Below, one piece after another: positions 46,865 through 56,890 of a stretch of DNA of 64,000 nt (positions within the stretch are counted from its first letter, which is position 1; each line of letters begins with the position of its first letter). The translations under genes were made by a program, and so were the position numbers. The notes beneath the pieces are model-generated. The model saw only the letters and a program-made list of their open reading frames with translations. It made no database searches and was not told where the DNA came from. The stretch is from Allobosea sp. OK403 (GTDB lineage: Bacteria > Pseudomonadota > Alphaproteobacteria > Rhizobiales > Beijerinckiaceae), in the NCBI RefSeq assembly GCF_900113835.1, contig NZ_FOQV01000001.1, positions 930,001-994,000 on the forward strand, in the 5' to 3' direction.

Positions 46865-49125
46865 AGCCGGCCGGGCTCGGCTGCCACATCACCCGTATCA
46901 ATCCTCTCCGGCTGCCGCGCAGGCGGCGGCGTCGAGGGCCTTGAGCTTGTCGTCGCGCGCTTACGCATCCAAGGGCGGTCGGCATCCTGCCGTTCCGATT
47001 GGACTGTGCGCCAGCCACCTGCAGTGCCGATGAGGGAGGTCGCGCCGTCACGGTTCAGGGCCGTCCGGTCGACCAGTTTTGCTGCGCAGGGCGCCGACCA
47101 GGGTATCGGCGTGACGACGAGATCGGCGCGCAGGCAATCCTCGATGACGGCGAGCCGGTCTTTCGCATAGGCGATCCGGCGGCCATTGCGGGTGGTGACG
47201 ACACAGCCTTGCGTATCGCAAGCCGCATTCGTGCGCAGGCTCGCATCCGTGGGCTGCCGCCCATCGCCATCGGCGGTGAGCCATTGTTGCAGCACGAAGC
47301 TGCTTGGCCGGCCGGCCAGAATGAAACGGTCGTCGGCTCCGCGCACGACGAGGCCGGAACCGTCGCGTTCGATGACGATATCCGGCCGGTCCGGCTTGGC
47401 CGCGACCGTGACGCCCATTACCAGCGGCACGATGGCGAGCAGCCGAAGCTTCGTGCTCCACAGCGTCAGCCAGAGCAGCGTCATTGCAAGGCAGACCAGC
47501 GCGGCCTCGCCGAAGGCGGGAATGATCAGCGTCGAGTGGTCGATCGCCGCGACCCAGTGGGCCAGCCGCAGCACGACGTCGGAGGCGGCGCCCATCAGCC
47601 ACCAGGCTGGCCAATCGAGGCCGAAGGGATAGGCCAGCACGCCGAACACCGCAGCCGGCATGACGAACAGCGAGACGAAGGGCAAGGCGAGCGCATTGCC
47701 GAGCAGCCCGAACGGATTGAAGGTCTGAAAATGATAAGCGCCGAACGGGGCCGTCGCCGCCGTCGCCAGCAGGGTTGTGATGACGGTGCCGCTGGCGGCG
47801 ATCCAGAGGGGACGCAGCGGCCAGGGCCACGGCGATGGCGGCGCGGTCTGATTGCGTTCGTCCCAGCGCTCGGCAAAGGCGATCAGCGCCGCGACCGCCC
47901 CGAATGACATCTGGAAGCTCGGCCCGAGCAGCGCTTCGGGCTCGCGCAGCAAGACGATGATCGCCGCCAAGGCAAGGTTGCGCATGCTCAGCGCCGGGCG
48001 GTCGATCAGGATTGCGCCGAGCATCACCAGCGTCATGATCAGTGACCTGACGGTTGCGACATCGGAGCCGGAGAAAATGCAATAGGCGGTTGCCCCGATC
48101 ATGGCGGCAACGGCGGCGATCTTCTTGATCGGCCAACGCAAGGCCAGGGTCTGCGAGAGCGCCAGCAGCGCCCGCACCAGCCAGAGGATCGTGCCGGCGG
48201 CGAGCACCATGTGCAGGCCTGAGATCGAGACGACGTGGTAGATGCCCGCCGCGCGCAGATCGGCATTAGTCGTTTCCGTGATCAGGCCGCGCTTGCCGGT
48301 CACCAGCGCCGCCGCCATCGCGCCGGCCTGCCCCCCTCCGACGCTGGCGATGCGGGCGGTCAGGGCGTTGCGGGCGCGGTCGATCAGCACGGCTCTCGCG
48401 AGTTCGGGCGGGGGCGGGCCTGGCGGCGGCGTCAGCATGATCTTGCCGGGGATGTTGCCGACCGCGCCGATACCGCGAAAGAACGCGTCCCGGCCGAAAT
48501 CATAGCCGCCCGGTCGCGCCGGACCAGGCGGCGGCAGAAGGCGCGCATTGGCCATGATGTGATCGCCCGGCGCGACTGTCTCCGCCTTGATGTTGACGCG
48601 GACGCGTTTGGGCCGTCGCTCCGCTTCGACGCCGGCCATCCCGGTGACCAGCACGACGAGGCGAGCACCTGCATCGCGCGCCTCGACGGATTCGACATAG
48701 CCGGTGAGCTGGCCGCTGCGCGGGCGATCCAGGATCGGCGCCATGATCGTCGCGGTGCGCCAGGTCGCCGCCGAGAAGCCGACGAAGACCGCAACGAGCC
48801 CGAGACAAACCGGCAAGGCCAGCCGCCGCCGGCGCAGAGCGATGGCGAGGCCGCTTGCAAGCGCGACGCCGGCAAGTGGCGCCCATAGCGCGGGCTCCCG
48901 GTCGCCGGCGAAATAGAGCAGAATGCCGATGCCCATCATGACCGGGAACCAGAGGAAGAGCCGCCTGCGCTCCGCCTCGGCGGCGAAGGCCTGTCGCGCC
49001 TGCCCGGGCCAATCCCGCCATGTCAGGCCGACATCGCTGCCGAGCCAGGAGACGGCCGGGCGCGACGGCAGGGCGCTGGCCAGCGCGCCGCGTGACTTCA
49101 TCCGCTCTGACGGTCCCCTATGCAC
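46858..49125 (-). CDS. comEC: ComEC/Rec2-family DNA-uptake channel protein
   Basis: 755 residues. It has an N-terminal membrane pair and a DUF4131-like OB domain (about residues 70-240), then the competence domain with many helices, including [20 protein letters not shown] (about 290-310) and [17 protein letters not shown] (about 355). The C-terminal part carries no clear metallo-beta-lactamase nuclease motif (HxHxDH), so this may be the channel-only form. The start may be ATG 49101 instead. Natural transformation in this organism is not shown by the window. It converges on lexA with a seven-base overlap. Confidence 0.88.
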   Translation of the reverse strand: MHRGPSERMKSRGALASALPSRPAVSWLGSDVGLTWRDWPGQARQAFAAEAERRRLFLWFPVMMGIGILLYFAGDREPALWAPLAGVALASGLAIALRRRRLALPVCLGLVAVFVGFSAATWRTATIMAPILDRPRSGQLTGYVESVEARDAGARLVVLVTGMAGVEAERRPKRVRVNIKAETVAPGDHIMANARLLPPPGPARPGGYDFGRDAFFRGIGAVGNIPGKIMLTPPPGPPPPELARAVLIDRARNALTARIASVGGGQAGAMAAALVTGKRGLITETTNADLRAAGIYHVVSISGLHMVLAAGTILWLVRALLALSQTLALRWPIKKIAAVAAMIGATAYCIFSGSDVATVRSLIMTLVMLGAILIDRPALSMRNLALAAIIVLLREPEALLGPSFQMSFGAVAALIAFAERWDERNQTAPPSPWPWPLRPLWIAASGTVITTLLATAATAPFGAYHFQTFNPFGLLGNALALPFVSLFVMPAAVFGVLAYPFGLDWPAWWLMGAASDVVLRLAHWVAAIDHSTLIIPAFGEAALVCLAMTLLWLTLWSTKLRLLAIVPLVMGVTVAAKPDRPDIVIERDGSGLVVRGADDRFILAGRPSSFVLQQWLTADGDGRQPTDASLRTNAACDTQGCVVTTRNGRRIAYAKDRLAVIEDCLRADLVVTPIPWSAPCAAKLVDRTALNRDGATSLIGTAGGWRTVQSERQDADRPWMRKRATTSSRPSTPPPARQPERIDTGDVAAEPGRLQ

Positions 49126-49301
49126 CGCCGCCCCTTCCCCCTGCCCGCCCGCGATCTTGCGCTTAACGCGGGCGGCCGAGCCATGTTACAGGGGCCACGC
49201 CGGCTGTCATGTCATGACCGGTGGATTGTCCTGTTTTTGCCGTCCCTTCCTGTTTTGCCTTTGGGCTGCCGATTCACGAGCCCAGCCGGAGCCCAGCCTT
49301 C

Positions 49302-50720
49302 ATGAGTGATGCGGTCGTCACGCGCTTTGCCCCCTCGCCCACCGGCTTCCTGCATATCGGCGGAGCGCGGACGGCCCTGTTCAACTGGCTCTATGCGCGC
49401 CGCCATGGCGGCAAGATGCTGTTGCGGATCGAGGACACGGACCGCGAGCGCTCGACGGAACCGGCGATCGCCGCGATCCTCGACGGGTTGAGCTGGCTCG
49501 GGCTCGATTGGGATGGCGACACCGTCTACCAATTCGCCCGTGCCGAGCGGCATCGCGAGGTGGCGCAGCAGATGCTGGCTGCCGGCAACGCTTATTATTG
49601 CTATGCGACGCCGGCCGAGCTCGACGAGATGCGCGAGAAGGCCAAGGCCGAGGGCCGGCCGATGCGCTATGACGGCCGCTGGCGCGATCGTGATCCGGCG
49701 ACGGCCCCGGTCGGCGTGAAGCCGGTCATCCGCCTGCGCGCGCCGCAGACCGGTGAGACCGTGGTCGAGGACGAGGTCCAGGGCCGCGTCGTCTGGCAGA
49801 ACGAGAATCTCGACGATCTCGTCCTGCTGCGCTCCGACGGAAACCCGACCTACATGCTGGCTGTGGTGGTCGACGACCATGACATGGGCGTGACCCATGT
49901 CATTCGCGGCGACGACCATCTGACCAACGCCGCCCGCCAGACCCAGATCTACCAGGCGATGGGCTGGCAGGTGCCGAGCATGTCGCATATCCCGCTGATC
50001 CACGGGGCGGATGGAGCGAAACTCTCCAAGCGCCATGGCGCGCTCGGCGTCGATGCCTATCGCTCCATGGGCTATTTGCCGGTGGCGCTGCGCAATTATC
50101 TGCTGCGCCTCGGCTGGAGCCATGGCGACCAGGAGATCTTCTCGACCGACGAGATGATCGCGCTGTTCAACCTGTCCTCGATCGGCCGTTCGCCGGCGCG
50201 TTTCGATTACGCCAAGCTGGAGAGCTTGAACGGTCTCTATATGCGCCAATCCACCGATCACGACCTGCTCGCGGCGTTGAAGACGATTCTGCCCGAGATC
50301 GGTCCGGCGCGCGGCGTGCCGGCAGAGCTTTCGCCCGAGCTGGAGGCGCGTTTCCTCGCCGCCATGCCTGGCTTGAAGGAGCGCGCCAAGACGCTGATCG
50401 AACTTCTCGACAGCGCCTATTATCTTTACGCCCCGCGCCCGCTGCAGCTCGATCAGAAGGCTACAGCCCTGCTCGACGAACCCGCACGCCAGCACCTGCC
50501 GGGCCTGGCGGCGAAACTCTCGGCCGTGAACGACTGGTCGCCGGAGGCGCTGGAGGCAGTGGTTCGCGGCTATGCCGAGGAGCATGGGCTCAAGCTCGGC
50601 CAGGCTGCGCAGCCCTTGCGCGCCGCCCTGACCGGCCGCGCCATGTCGCCGGGCCTGTTCGACGTCATGGCGGTGCTCGGCCGCGAGGAGACGTTGGCGC
50701 GTCTGGCAGATCAGTCATGA
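49302..50720 (+). CDS. gltX: Glutamate-tRNA ligase GltX
   Basis: 472 residues. It charges tRNA-Glu (and in many alphaproteobacteria also tRNA-Gln, corrected later by GatCAB). The class I HIGH motif is FLHIGGART (about residues 16-24) and the KMSKS counterpart is [11 protein letters not shown] (about 240). [16 protein letters not shown] and [11 protein letters not shown] are family starts. Start at ATG 49302 fits; upstream in-frame codons look like noise. The following 285-base gap to gltA contains no gene that I can support. Confidence 0.96.
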   Translation: MSDAVVTRFAPSPTGFLHIGGARTALFNWLYARRHGGKMLLRIEDTDRERSTEPAIAAILDGLSWLGLDWDGDTVYQFARAERHREVAQQMLAAGNAYYCYATPAELDEMREKAKAEGRPMRYDGRWRDRDPATAPVGVKPVIRLRAPQTGETVVEDEVQGRVVWQNENLDDLVLLRSDGNPTYMLAVVVDDHDMGVTHVIRGDDHLTNAARQTQIYQAMGWQVPSMSHIPLIHGADGAKLSKRHGALGVDAYRSMGYLPVALRNYLLRLGWSHGDQEIFSTDEMIALFNLSSIGRSPARFDYAKLESLNGLYMRQSTDHDLLAALKTILPEIGPARGVPAELSPELEARFLAAMPGLKERAKTLIELLDSAYYLYAPRPLQLDQKATALLDEPARQHLPGLAAKLSAVNDWSPEALEAVVRGYAEEHGLKLGQAAQPLRAALTGRAMSPGLFDVMAVLGREETLARLADQS

Positions 50721-51005
50721 CGTGGCGAGGGCTCCCTCCCCCTTTCGGCTCTGTTGAACCGCCTCTGCAAATGGTCTAGTGACGCGCCATGTGCCCGGCT
50801 CCGCCGCGTGGTGGAAGGGGCACAAATATTGCTTGAATATCAGTTGGATGAACCACCTTCCTGCCCGTATCCGCATTTGCCGTTCCGTCACAGGGCCGTT
50901 ACGTCCAGGCCTTCGGATGACAGAGATGTCTCGTGCGCAACAATTCGGTGTTGGGCCTGATGGAACAGCGACTGGTCAGCAACGAGCCTGAAAGGATCGG
51001 TATCG

Positions 51006-52295
51006 ATGAGCGGAAATAGCAGCCAGCTCCAGGTCGACGGAAAAACCATCGACATGGCGATCAAGAAGGGGTCGATCGGCCCCTCCGTCATCGACATCGC
51101 CAAGCTCTACTCGCAAACGGGCATGTTCACTTATGACCCGGGCTTCACCTCCACGGCGAGCTGCGAATCGCAGATCACCTATATCGACGGCGACGAGGGC
51201 ATCTTGCTCTATCGCGGCTACCCCATCGAGCAGCTCGCCGAGCATGGCGACTTCCTCGAGACCTGCTACCTGCTGCTGGAAGGCGAATTGCCGACCGCCG
51301 CGCAGAAGGCCGATTTCGACTATCGCGTGACGCGCCACACCATGGTGCACGAGCAGATGGCCCGCTTCTTCCAGGGTTTCCGCCGCGATGCCCACCCGAT
51401 GGCGGTGATGGTCGGCTCGATCGGCGCGATGTCGGCGTTCTATCACGACTCGACCGACATCTCCGACCCGCAGCAGCGCATGATCGCCTCGATGCGCATG
51501 ATCGCGAAGATGCCGACGCTCGCCGCCATGGCGTTCAAATACACCATCGGCCAGCCCTTCGTGTTCCCGCTGAACTCGCTCGATTACACCTCGAACTTCC
51601 TGCGCATGTGCTTTGCGGTGCCTGCCGAGGAGTACAAGGTCAATCCGGTGCTGTCGCGCGCGCTCGACCGGATCTTCATCCTGCACGCCGACCATGAGCA
51701 GAACGCCTCGACCTCGACGGTCCGGCTCGCCGGCTCGTCGGGCGCCAATCCTTTCGCCTGCATCGCGGCCGGCGCGGCCTGCCTCTGGGGCCCGGCTCAT
51801 GGCGGCGCCAATGAAGCCGCCCTCAAGATGCTCGAGGAGATCGGCTCGGTTGAGAACATCCCGAAATACATCGCCAAGGCGAAGGACAAGAACGATCCTT
51901 TCCGCCTGATGGGCTTCGGCCACCGCGTCTACAAGAACTACGATCCGCGCGCCAAGATCATGCAGAAGACCACGCATGAGGTGCTCAACGAGCTCGGCAT
52001 CAAGGACGATCCGCTGCTGGACGTCGCCATCGAGCTCGAGCGCATCGCGCTGTCGGACCCCTATTTCATCGAGAAGAAGCTCTATCCGAACATCGATTTC
52101 TATTCGGGCATCACGCTGAAGGCGATGGGCTTCCCGACCTCGATGTTCACGGCGCTGTTTGCGCTTGCGCGCACCGTCGGCTGGATCGCGCAGTGGAAGG
52201 AAATGATCGAGGATCCGTCCCAGCGCATCGGCCGTCCGCGCCAGCTCTACACCGGCGCCGGCCCGCGCGAATACACCCCGATCGGCCGGCGCTGA
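51006..52295 (+). CDS. gltA: Citrate synthase GltA
   Basis: 429 residues, hexameric type II citrate synthase, first step of the TCA cycle. The N-terminal domain begins with [37 protein letters not shown] split over residues 40-80. Catalytic His residues are in [15 protein letters not shown] (about 220-235) and [15 protein letters not shown] (about 303); the catalytic Asp is in NIDFYSGI (about 362). AAAGGA sits 9 bases before the ATG. It ends with a strong intrinsic terminator. The upstream gap (50721-51005) must hold its own promoter. Confidence 0.97.
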   Translation: MSGNSSQLQVDGKTIDMAIKKGSIGPSVIDIAKLYSQTGMFTYDPGFTSTASCESQITYIDGDEGILLYRGYPIEQLAEHGDFLETCYLLLEGELPTAAQKADFDYRVTRHTMVHEQMARFFQGFRRDAHPMAVMVGSIGAMSAFYHDSTDISDPQQRMIASMRMIAKMPTLAAMAFKYTIGQPFVFPLNSLDYTSNFLRMCFAVPAEEYKVNPVLSRALDRIFILHADHEQNASTSTVRLAGSSGANPFACIAAGAACLWGPAHGGANEAALKMLEEIGSVENIPKYIAKAKDKNDPFRLMGFGHRVYKNYDPRAKIMQKTTHEVLNELGIKDDPLLDVAIELERIALSDPYFIEKKLYPNIDFYSGITLKAMGFPTSMFTALFALARTVGWIAQWKEMIEDPSQRIGRPRQLYTGAGPREYTPIGRR

Positions 52296-52315
52296 AGCAT
52301 CCGGTCCAGCTGCTG

Positions 52316-52349
52316 AAAGGCCGCGACGAGCAATCGTCGCGGCCTTTTT
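52316..52349 (+). terminator. Strong rho-independent terminator after gltA
   Basis: A perfect 14-base stem, AAAGGCCGCGACGA (52316-52329) with TCGTCGCGGCCTTT (52334-52347), closed by a GCAA (GNRA) tetraloop and followed by two more T residues. It begins 20 bases after the gltA stop codon. Confidence 0.95.
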
Positions 52350-52423
52350 ATTGCGCAGGATTGATAACTGAGACGCATCTGCGCCTACGCTATCGTCGCT
52401 CCATCAATTGGGAGTGCAGTTTT

Positions 52424-53419
52424 ATGTCGAACCAGAACGGCTTGAATCGTCGCGTTTTCCTGACCGGAGCCTCGGCGCTTTCGGTCAGCGGATGTCCCGC
52501 GCTCGCGCAGGCGCAGGCCAGCTTCCCAACGCGACCGGTTTCGCTGATCGTCCCCTTCGCCGCCGGCGGCTCCACCGACATCGTCGCCCGTCTCGTCGGC
52601 CAGAAGATGGGTGAACTGCTCGGGCAGTCGGTCGTCATTGAGAACCGCGCCGGAGCGGGCGGCAACCTTGGCTCCACCGCCGTTGCCCGCGCCGCACCTG
52701 ACGGCTACACCATCCTGATGGGCACGATCTCGACCCATGCGCTCAACCCCGCGATCCTCAAGACCGTCACCTTCGATCCGGTCAAGGATTTCACGCCGAT
52801 CTCGCTGCTGGCCATAGTGCCCAACGTCATGGTCGTGCATCCGGACTTTCCGGCCAAAACGGTGCCAGAAGTCATCAAGCTGCTGAAGGAAAACCCCGGC
52901 AAATACGCCTATGCGTCGTCGGGTGTCGGCACGCCGCTGCATCTGTCGGGCGAGCTGTTCAAGTCGCTCGGCGGCGTCAGCATGAACCATGTGCCCTATC
53001 GCGGCGCGGGCCCCGCCTTGAACGATGTGGTCTCGGGCGCAGTGCCGATCATGTTCGACAACCTGCCCTCCTCCGCGCAATTCATCCGCACGGGGCAATT
53101 GCGCGCCATCGGCGTCACCACCAAGGCCCGGGTCTCGTCCTTTCCCGACATCCCGACCATCGCCGAGGGCGGCCTGACCGGCTATGAGACCTATACTTGG
53201 AATGCGCTGTTCGGGCCGGCTAATCTGCCTCGCCCCATCGTCGACAAGCTCAACAGCGTGGCGAACACGGCACTGACCGATGCCAATGTGAAGCAGCGCC
53301 TCAACGACGTCAGCGCCGAGATCATCGGCTCGACACCCGAAGCGCTCGGCGAACACGTCAAGATCGAGGTGGCGAAATGGTTCCCGATCGCCAAGGCGTC
53401 AGGCGCGGCGCTCGAGTGA
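52424..53419 (+). CDS. Bug-family tripartite tricarboxylate transporter substrate-binding protein
   Basis: 331 residues. Signal peptide with NRRVFLTGASALSV (Tat-like twin Arg) and cleavage near ALAQA. The mature protein shows the Bug/TctC pattern: FPTRPVSLIVPFAAGGSTDIVARL (about residues 33-56), VIENRAGAGGNLGSTAVARAAPDGYT and PYRGAGPALNDVVSG. These bind carboxylates for TctAB permeases. No tctA/tctB gene lies nearby, so it is an orphan or works with a distant permease. GGGAG lies upstream of ATG 52424. It converges with lpxB at 8 bases. Confidence 0.92.
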   Translation: MSNQNGLNRRVFLTGASALSVSGCPALAQAQASFPTRPVSLIVPFAAGGSTDIVARLVGQKMGELLGQSVVIENRAGAGGNLGSTAVARAAPDGYTILMGTISTHALNPAILKTVTFDPVKDFTPISLLAIVPNVMVVHPDFPAKTVPEVIKLLKENPGKYAYASSGVGTPLHLSGELFKSLGGVSMNHVPYRGAGPALNDVVSGAVPIMFDNLPSSAQFIRTGQLRAIGVTTKARVSSFPDIPTIAEGGLTGYETYTWNALFGPANLPRPIVDKLNSVANTALTDANVKQRLNDVSAEIIGSTPEALGEHVKIEVAKWFPIAKASGAALE

Positions 53420-53427
53420 ACCGGGGT

Positions 53428-54609
53428 TCAACCCCGCACCGCATCATCTGATGCAAGCAAGGCCAGCGCGGCCTCGACGGCATTCGCCGCCGGGCTCGCG
53501 CCGGCCGAACGCATGATCGTCTCGACCTCGTCGAAACCGGCCAATTGGCGAGCACGTGCCTCGCCCTCGGGGATGATCGCCAGAACCTCCCGGCTCAATG
53601 TCTCAGGCGTCGCCGTCTCCTGGATGAATTCGGGCACGACACTGCGCCCCAGGATCAGGTTCGGCAGGATCACGCTCGGCAACTTGATCAAGCGCTTGGC
53701 GATTGCGGCTTCCCAATTGGCGCCGCGATAGGCGGCAACCGTGGGGATTTGTGCCAGAGCGAGCTCGAGCGTGACGGTGCCCGATGCTGCAAGCGCCGCG
53801 CGTGCCCCGCGGAAGGCTGCGAGCTTGTTGACCTCGCCGGTGACGATCTCGGGCTTGACCGGCCAGGAAGCGACGGCTTCGCCGATCAGGCCCCGAAGAT
53901 GTGTGACAGCCGGCAAGACGAAGCGCACCTGCGGCCGCTCGGCGGCGATCAGCGCCACGGCCTGCCCGAAAGCCGGCATCAGGTGATTGATCTCGGAGCG
54001 ACGGCTGCCTGGCAGGATCAGGATTTCCGGTCGCTCGCTATCGGCGCGGCGAGCAGCTTCATCGGCGTTCGGGCGCAGATCGGCCAGGCGCTCCATCAGC
54101 GGGTGACCGACATAGACCGTGCTTGGCCCATGCAACCGCGCCAATGCGGCCGGCTCGAAGGGCAGCAATGCCAGAATGCGGTCGACATGTGGTGCCATGC
54201 GCCGTGCCCGCCCCGAACGCCAGGCCCAGACGCTGGGGCAGACCCAATGCACGATCGGGACCGCCGGCGCGCGGGCTCGAACCTTCTTGGCGACGCGCAA
54301 AGAAAAGTCCGGGCTGTCGATCGTCAGCAGCAGATCGGGCGCGAAGGCGGCAATGCCCTTCGCCGCATCCGACATCCGCCGCAGCAGCAGCGGCAAACGC
54401 GCGATGACGGGCCCAAATCCCATCACGGCGATATCGGCTTGCGGGAACAGCGGGACGAGCCCCTGCGCGATCAGGCTCTCTCCGCCCACGCCCGTGAGTT
54501 CGAGCGGCCGCTCGCCCAAGCGCGCGCGCAGCGCCACGAGGAAACGCGTCGCCAGCGCGTCGCCCGAGGCTTCACCCGCGATGATGGCAAGTCGGAATGG
54601 CCGGCTCAT
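53428..54609 (-). CDS. lpxB: Lipid-A-disaccharide synthase LpxB
   Basis: 393 residues, a GT-B glycosyltransferase (family 19) that joins lipid X and UDP-2,3-diacylglucosamine to form the lipid A disaccharide at the inner membrane. FRLAIIAGEASGDALATRFL at the start, GVGGESLIAQGL (about residue 40), SPDFSLRVAKKVR (about 98) and WVCPSVWAWRSGRARRM (about 120) are family signatures, and LILPGSRRSEI (about 195) is the nucleotide-binding segment. Its ATG overlaps the lpxI stop by four bases. Last gene of the minus-strand cluster. Confidence 0.96.
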   Translation of the reverse strand: MSRPFRLAIIAGEASGDALATRFLVALRARLGERPLELTGVGGESLIAQGLVPLFPQADIAVMGFGPVIARLPLLLRRMSDAAKGIAAFAPDLLLTIDSPDFSLRVAKKVRARAPAVPIVHWVCPSVWAWRSGRARRMAPHVDRILALLPFEPAALARLHGPSTVYVGHPLMERLADLRPNADEAARRADSERPEILILPGSRRSEINHLMPAFGQAVALIAAERPQVRFVLPAVTHLRGLIGEAVASWPVKPEIVTGEVNKLAAFRGARAALAASGTVTLELALAQIPTVAAYRGANWEAAIAKRLIKLPSVILPNLILGRSVVPEFIQETATPETLSREVLAIIPEGEARARQLAGFDEVETIMRSAGASPAANAVEAALALLASDDAVRG

Positions 54610-55472
54610 ATGACCCCCTCGACGAAGACGCCGAGCTGATCGGCAAGCCGGCCGAGTTTGCCGCGATCACCGACGAGCACGCGGCCGGTCCTGAGCGCGA
54701 TACCGGCAAGGCCCGCCTCTGCGATGTTGCGCAAGGTATCGGGACCGATCGCCGGCATGTCGACGCGCAAGTCCTGGCCCTCCTTCGGGGCCTTGACCAG
54801 AACGCCGTCGCCCCTGGCGATCTTGAGCCGACCGCTGGAGGCGAGCTCGGCGACACGCCGGATCATCGCATCGGTGCCCTCGGCCGCTTCTATCGCGACG
54901 ATGCGATGATCGGCCAGGATCGCCGCCTGCCCGACATCGAAAGGGGCGAGCGCGGACAGCATGGAGAAGCCGCGCGCAATCAATTCATGCTGGGCCGGCG
55001 TGGCGACCTTGCGGCCGAGCGCACCCATTGGGGCGGTCAATTCCGGCGCGATCTCGGCGGGACCGTGGACGCGAAAGCCGCGCTCCTCGAAGAAGCGGAC
55101 GACGCCGCGCAGCAAATGGTCGTCTCCACCCTGAAAGGCGCGCGCAAAATGAGGCAGATATTTCAAGGTCGAGGCTTCCGGCCTCAGCGCGCCGAAGCTC
55201 GGGCGCGGCAGCGAACCGATCAGGACGAGATCGGCGATTTCCCGACGGCGCAAATCGTCGAGCAGCCGTCCGAGTTGGCCGAGCCTGTAGGAGGTGAGCT
55301 CGAGCGCGCCGAAACGTGCCGGGTCAGCCGCACCATCGAGCGCGGCGACAAATAGGCCGTGGCCATCCCGGGCCGCGATTTCGGCAAGAGCAGGCGGAAA
55401 ATCGCCGCCGCCGGCGATGATCGCGAGCGGCCCGCGCACCACCGCCACCGACTCTGGATGAGCAGCCGTCAC
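54606..55472 (-). CDS. lpxI: UDP-2,3-diacylglucosamine diphosphatase LpxI
   Basis: 288 residues of the LpxI (former DUF1009) family, which hydrolyses UDP-2,3-diacylglucosamine to lipid X in bacteria lacking LpxH. PLAIIAGGGDFPPALAEIA at the start, IGSLPRPSFGALRPE (about 81) and GRGFSMLSALAPFDVGQAAILADHRIVAIEAAEGTD (split: AILADHRIVAIEA and EGTDAMIRR, about residues 185-210) mark the family. Overlaps lpxA upstream and lpxB downstream by four bases each, so all three are translationally linked. Confidence 0.93.
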   Translation of the reverse strand: MTAAHPESVAVVRGPLAIIAGGGDFPPALAEIAARDGHGLFVAALDGAADPARFGALELTSYRLGQLGRLLDDLRRREIADLVLIGSLPRPSFGALRPEASTLKYLPHFARAFQGGDDHLLRGVVRFFEERGFRVHGPAEIAPELTAPMGALGRKVATPAQHELIARGFSMLSALAPFDVGQAAILADHRIVAIEAAEGTDAMIRRVAELASSGRLKIARGDGVLVKAPKEGQDLRVDMPAIGPDTLRNIAEAGLAGIALRTGRVLVGDRGKLGRLADQLGVFVEGVI

Positions 55473-56278
55473 CGATCCGGCGCGTTGACGTCGCGCGGGA
55501 CGCAGATCGCCCTCTCGTTGCCGTTGCGGATGAAATCGAGAATTTCGTGAATCAGGGGATGGGCGGCAAACTCGCTGGCGACATCCTCGACGCGCTCCGA
55601 CAAGGTGCCTTCATCGGCGAAGAGCAGCCTGTAGGCACGACGCAATTCATGAATCTGCTCGCGCGAGAAACCGCGTCGCTTGAGCCCGACGAGATTGAGA
55701 CCGGCCAAGTGAGCCGGATTGTCGCGCACCAGGCCGAAGGGGATGACATCGTTATGGACGCCGGAGCCGCCGCCGACGAACGCGTGATCGCCGACGCGGA
55801 TGAATTGCTGGAGTCCAGCGCCGCCATTGACGATGACGAAGTTCCCAATGGTGACATGGCCTGCGCACATGACATTATTGGAGAAGATGACGTTGTTGCC
55901 GATGTGGCTGTCATGGCCGACATGCGAATTGGCAAGGAAGAAGCAACGGTCGCCGACCGTGGTCTTCATGCCACCGCCCTCGGTGCCGGGGTTCATCGTC
56001 ACACCTTCGCGGATCAGGCAATCGGCACCGATCGTCAGCGTCGAGGGCTCGCCGCGGTACTTCACATCCTGCGGCGGGTGGCCGATCGAGGCGAAGGGAT
56101 AAAGCTTCGTGCGCTCGCCGATCGTCGTGAAACCCGCGACCACCACATGGCTGATCAGTTCGACATTATCGGCCAGGGTCACGTCGGGTCCGACAGTACA
56201 AAACGGGCCGATCTGAACACCCGCCCCAAGGCGCGCTTTCGGATCGACGACCGACATTGGGTGAATGGTCACGCTCAT
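55469..56278 (-). CDS. lpxA: UDP-N-acetylglucosamine O-acyltransferase LpxA
   Basis: 269 residues from ATG 56278. LpxA adds the first 3-hydroxyacyl chain from acyl-ACP to UDP-GlcNAc, starting lipid A synthesis. Left-handed beta-helix of hexapeptide repeats; the region SHVGHDSHIGNNVIFSNN (about residues 117-134) contains the catalytic His, and the C-terminal helical part includes RRGFSREQIHELRRAYRLLF. AGGACA lies about 10 bases upstream. A TTG at 56311 overlapping the fabZ stop is less likely. Confidence 0.95.
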   Translation of the reverse strand: MSVTIHPMSVVDPKARLGAGVQIGPFCTVGPDVTLADNVELISHVVVAGFTTIGERTKLYPFASIGHPPQDVKYRGEPSTLTIGADCLIREGVTMNPGTEGGGMKTTVGDRCFFLANSHVGHDSHIGNNVIFSNNVMCAGHVTIGNFVIVNGGAGLQQFIRVGDHAFVGGGSGVHNDVIPFGLVRDNPAHLAGLNLVGLKRRGFSREQIHELRRAYRLLFADEGTLSERVEDVASEFAAHPLIHEILDFIRNGNERAICVPRDVNAPDR

Positions 56279-56307
56279 GGAATCGCTGTCCTGACCTTTG
56301 CTGACCG

Positions 56308-56766
56308 TCAAACCACCATGGCCGAAAGATCGGCCTCAGCGACCAGGACCCCATCGACCCGGGCCTCGCCGCGATAGAAGTAGAGATTACGCTTGCGAGT
56401 CACCTTCGTCAGGTGGAAGCGCAGCGTGTCGCCTGGAATGACCGGCTTGCGGAACTTGGCCTTGTCGATCGTGGTGAAGAGCACGGTGCTGACGGCCGGA
56501 TCGTCGCTGCCCCTGGCATTGACGACAAGGACGCCGGCGGTCTGCGCCATCGCCTCGATCATCAGCACGCCGGGGAAAACCGGGCGGCCAGGAAAATGCC
56601 CGGTGAACTGAGGCTCGTTCATCGTCACGTTCTTGATGCCGATGCCGGAATCCTCGCCGTCGATCTCAACGACGCGATCGACCAGCAGGAACGGATAGCG
56701 ATGGGGGATGCAGGCCATGATCCTCTGGATGTCCGCCACACCCAGGGTTTTCGTCGCGTCGTTCAT
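56308..56766 (-). CDS. fabZ: 3-hydroxyacyl-ACP dehydratase FabZ
   Basis: 152 residues from ATG 56766, hot-dog fold. FabZ dehydrates 3-hydroxyacyl-ACP in fatty acid synthesis and competes with LpxA/LpxD for the same substrate. Catalytic His is in PHRYPFLLVDRV (about residue 22) and Glu in GHFPGRPVFPGVLMIEAMAQ (about 66). GGGGAC just precedes the ATG. Two further ATGs upstream (56784, 56850) are possible but unlikely. Its position between lpxD and lpxA is the standard arrangement. Confidence 0.95.
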   Translation of the reverse strand: MNDATKTLGVADIQRIMACIPHRYPFLLVDRVVEIDGEDSGIGIKNVTMNEPQFTGHFPGRPVFPGVLMIEAMAQTAGVLVVNARGSDDPAVSTVLFTTIDKAKFRKPVIPGDTLRFHLTKVTRKRNLYFYRGEARVDGVLVAEADLSAMVV

Positions 56767-56890
56767 GGTGTCCCCATTATCCATCCGGGCCCCGCGCTGG
56801 GCACCGCATTTTCCATTCGTTCTAGAGCCGGAGCGATCTAGGTGATGCAATCCTTGCCTGTCATGCCATGGCCGACAGCAATGGATCTTG

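Noticed and set aside
50721..51005. tRNA or small RNA gene in the gltX-gltA gap
   Set aside because: No cloverleaf or TTC-loop sequence and no terminator-like hairpin ending a small transcript. Short open frames here have no support.
53410..53440. GGGGTT/AACCCC hairpin between the Bug gene and lpxB as terminator
   Set aside because: The stem is short with almost no loop, overlaps the end of the coding sequence and has no T tail on either strand.
56815..56850. TCTAGAGC near the fabZ leader as another repeat copy
   Set aside because: Only the TCTAGAG word matches; neither module A arms nor a module B stem can be drawn.
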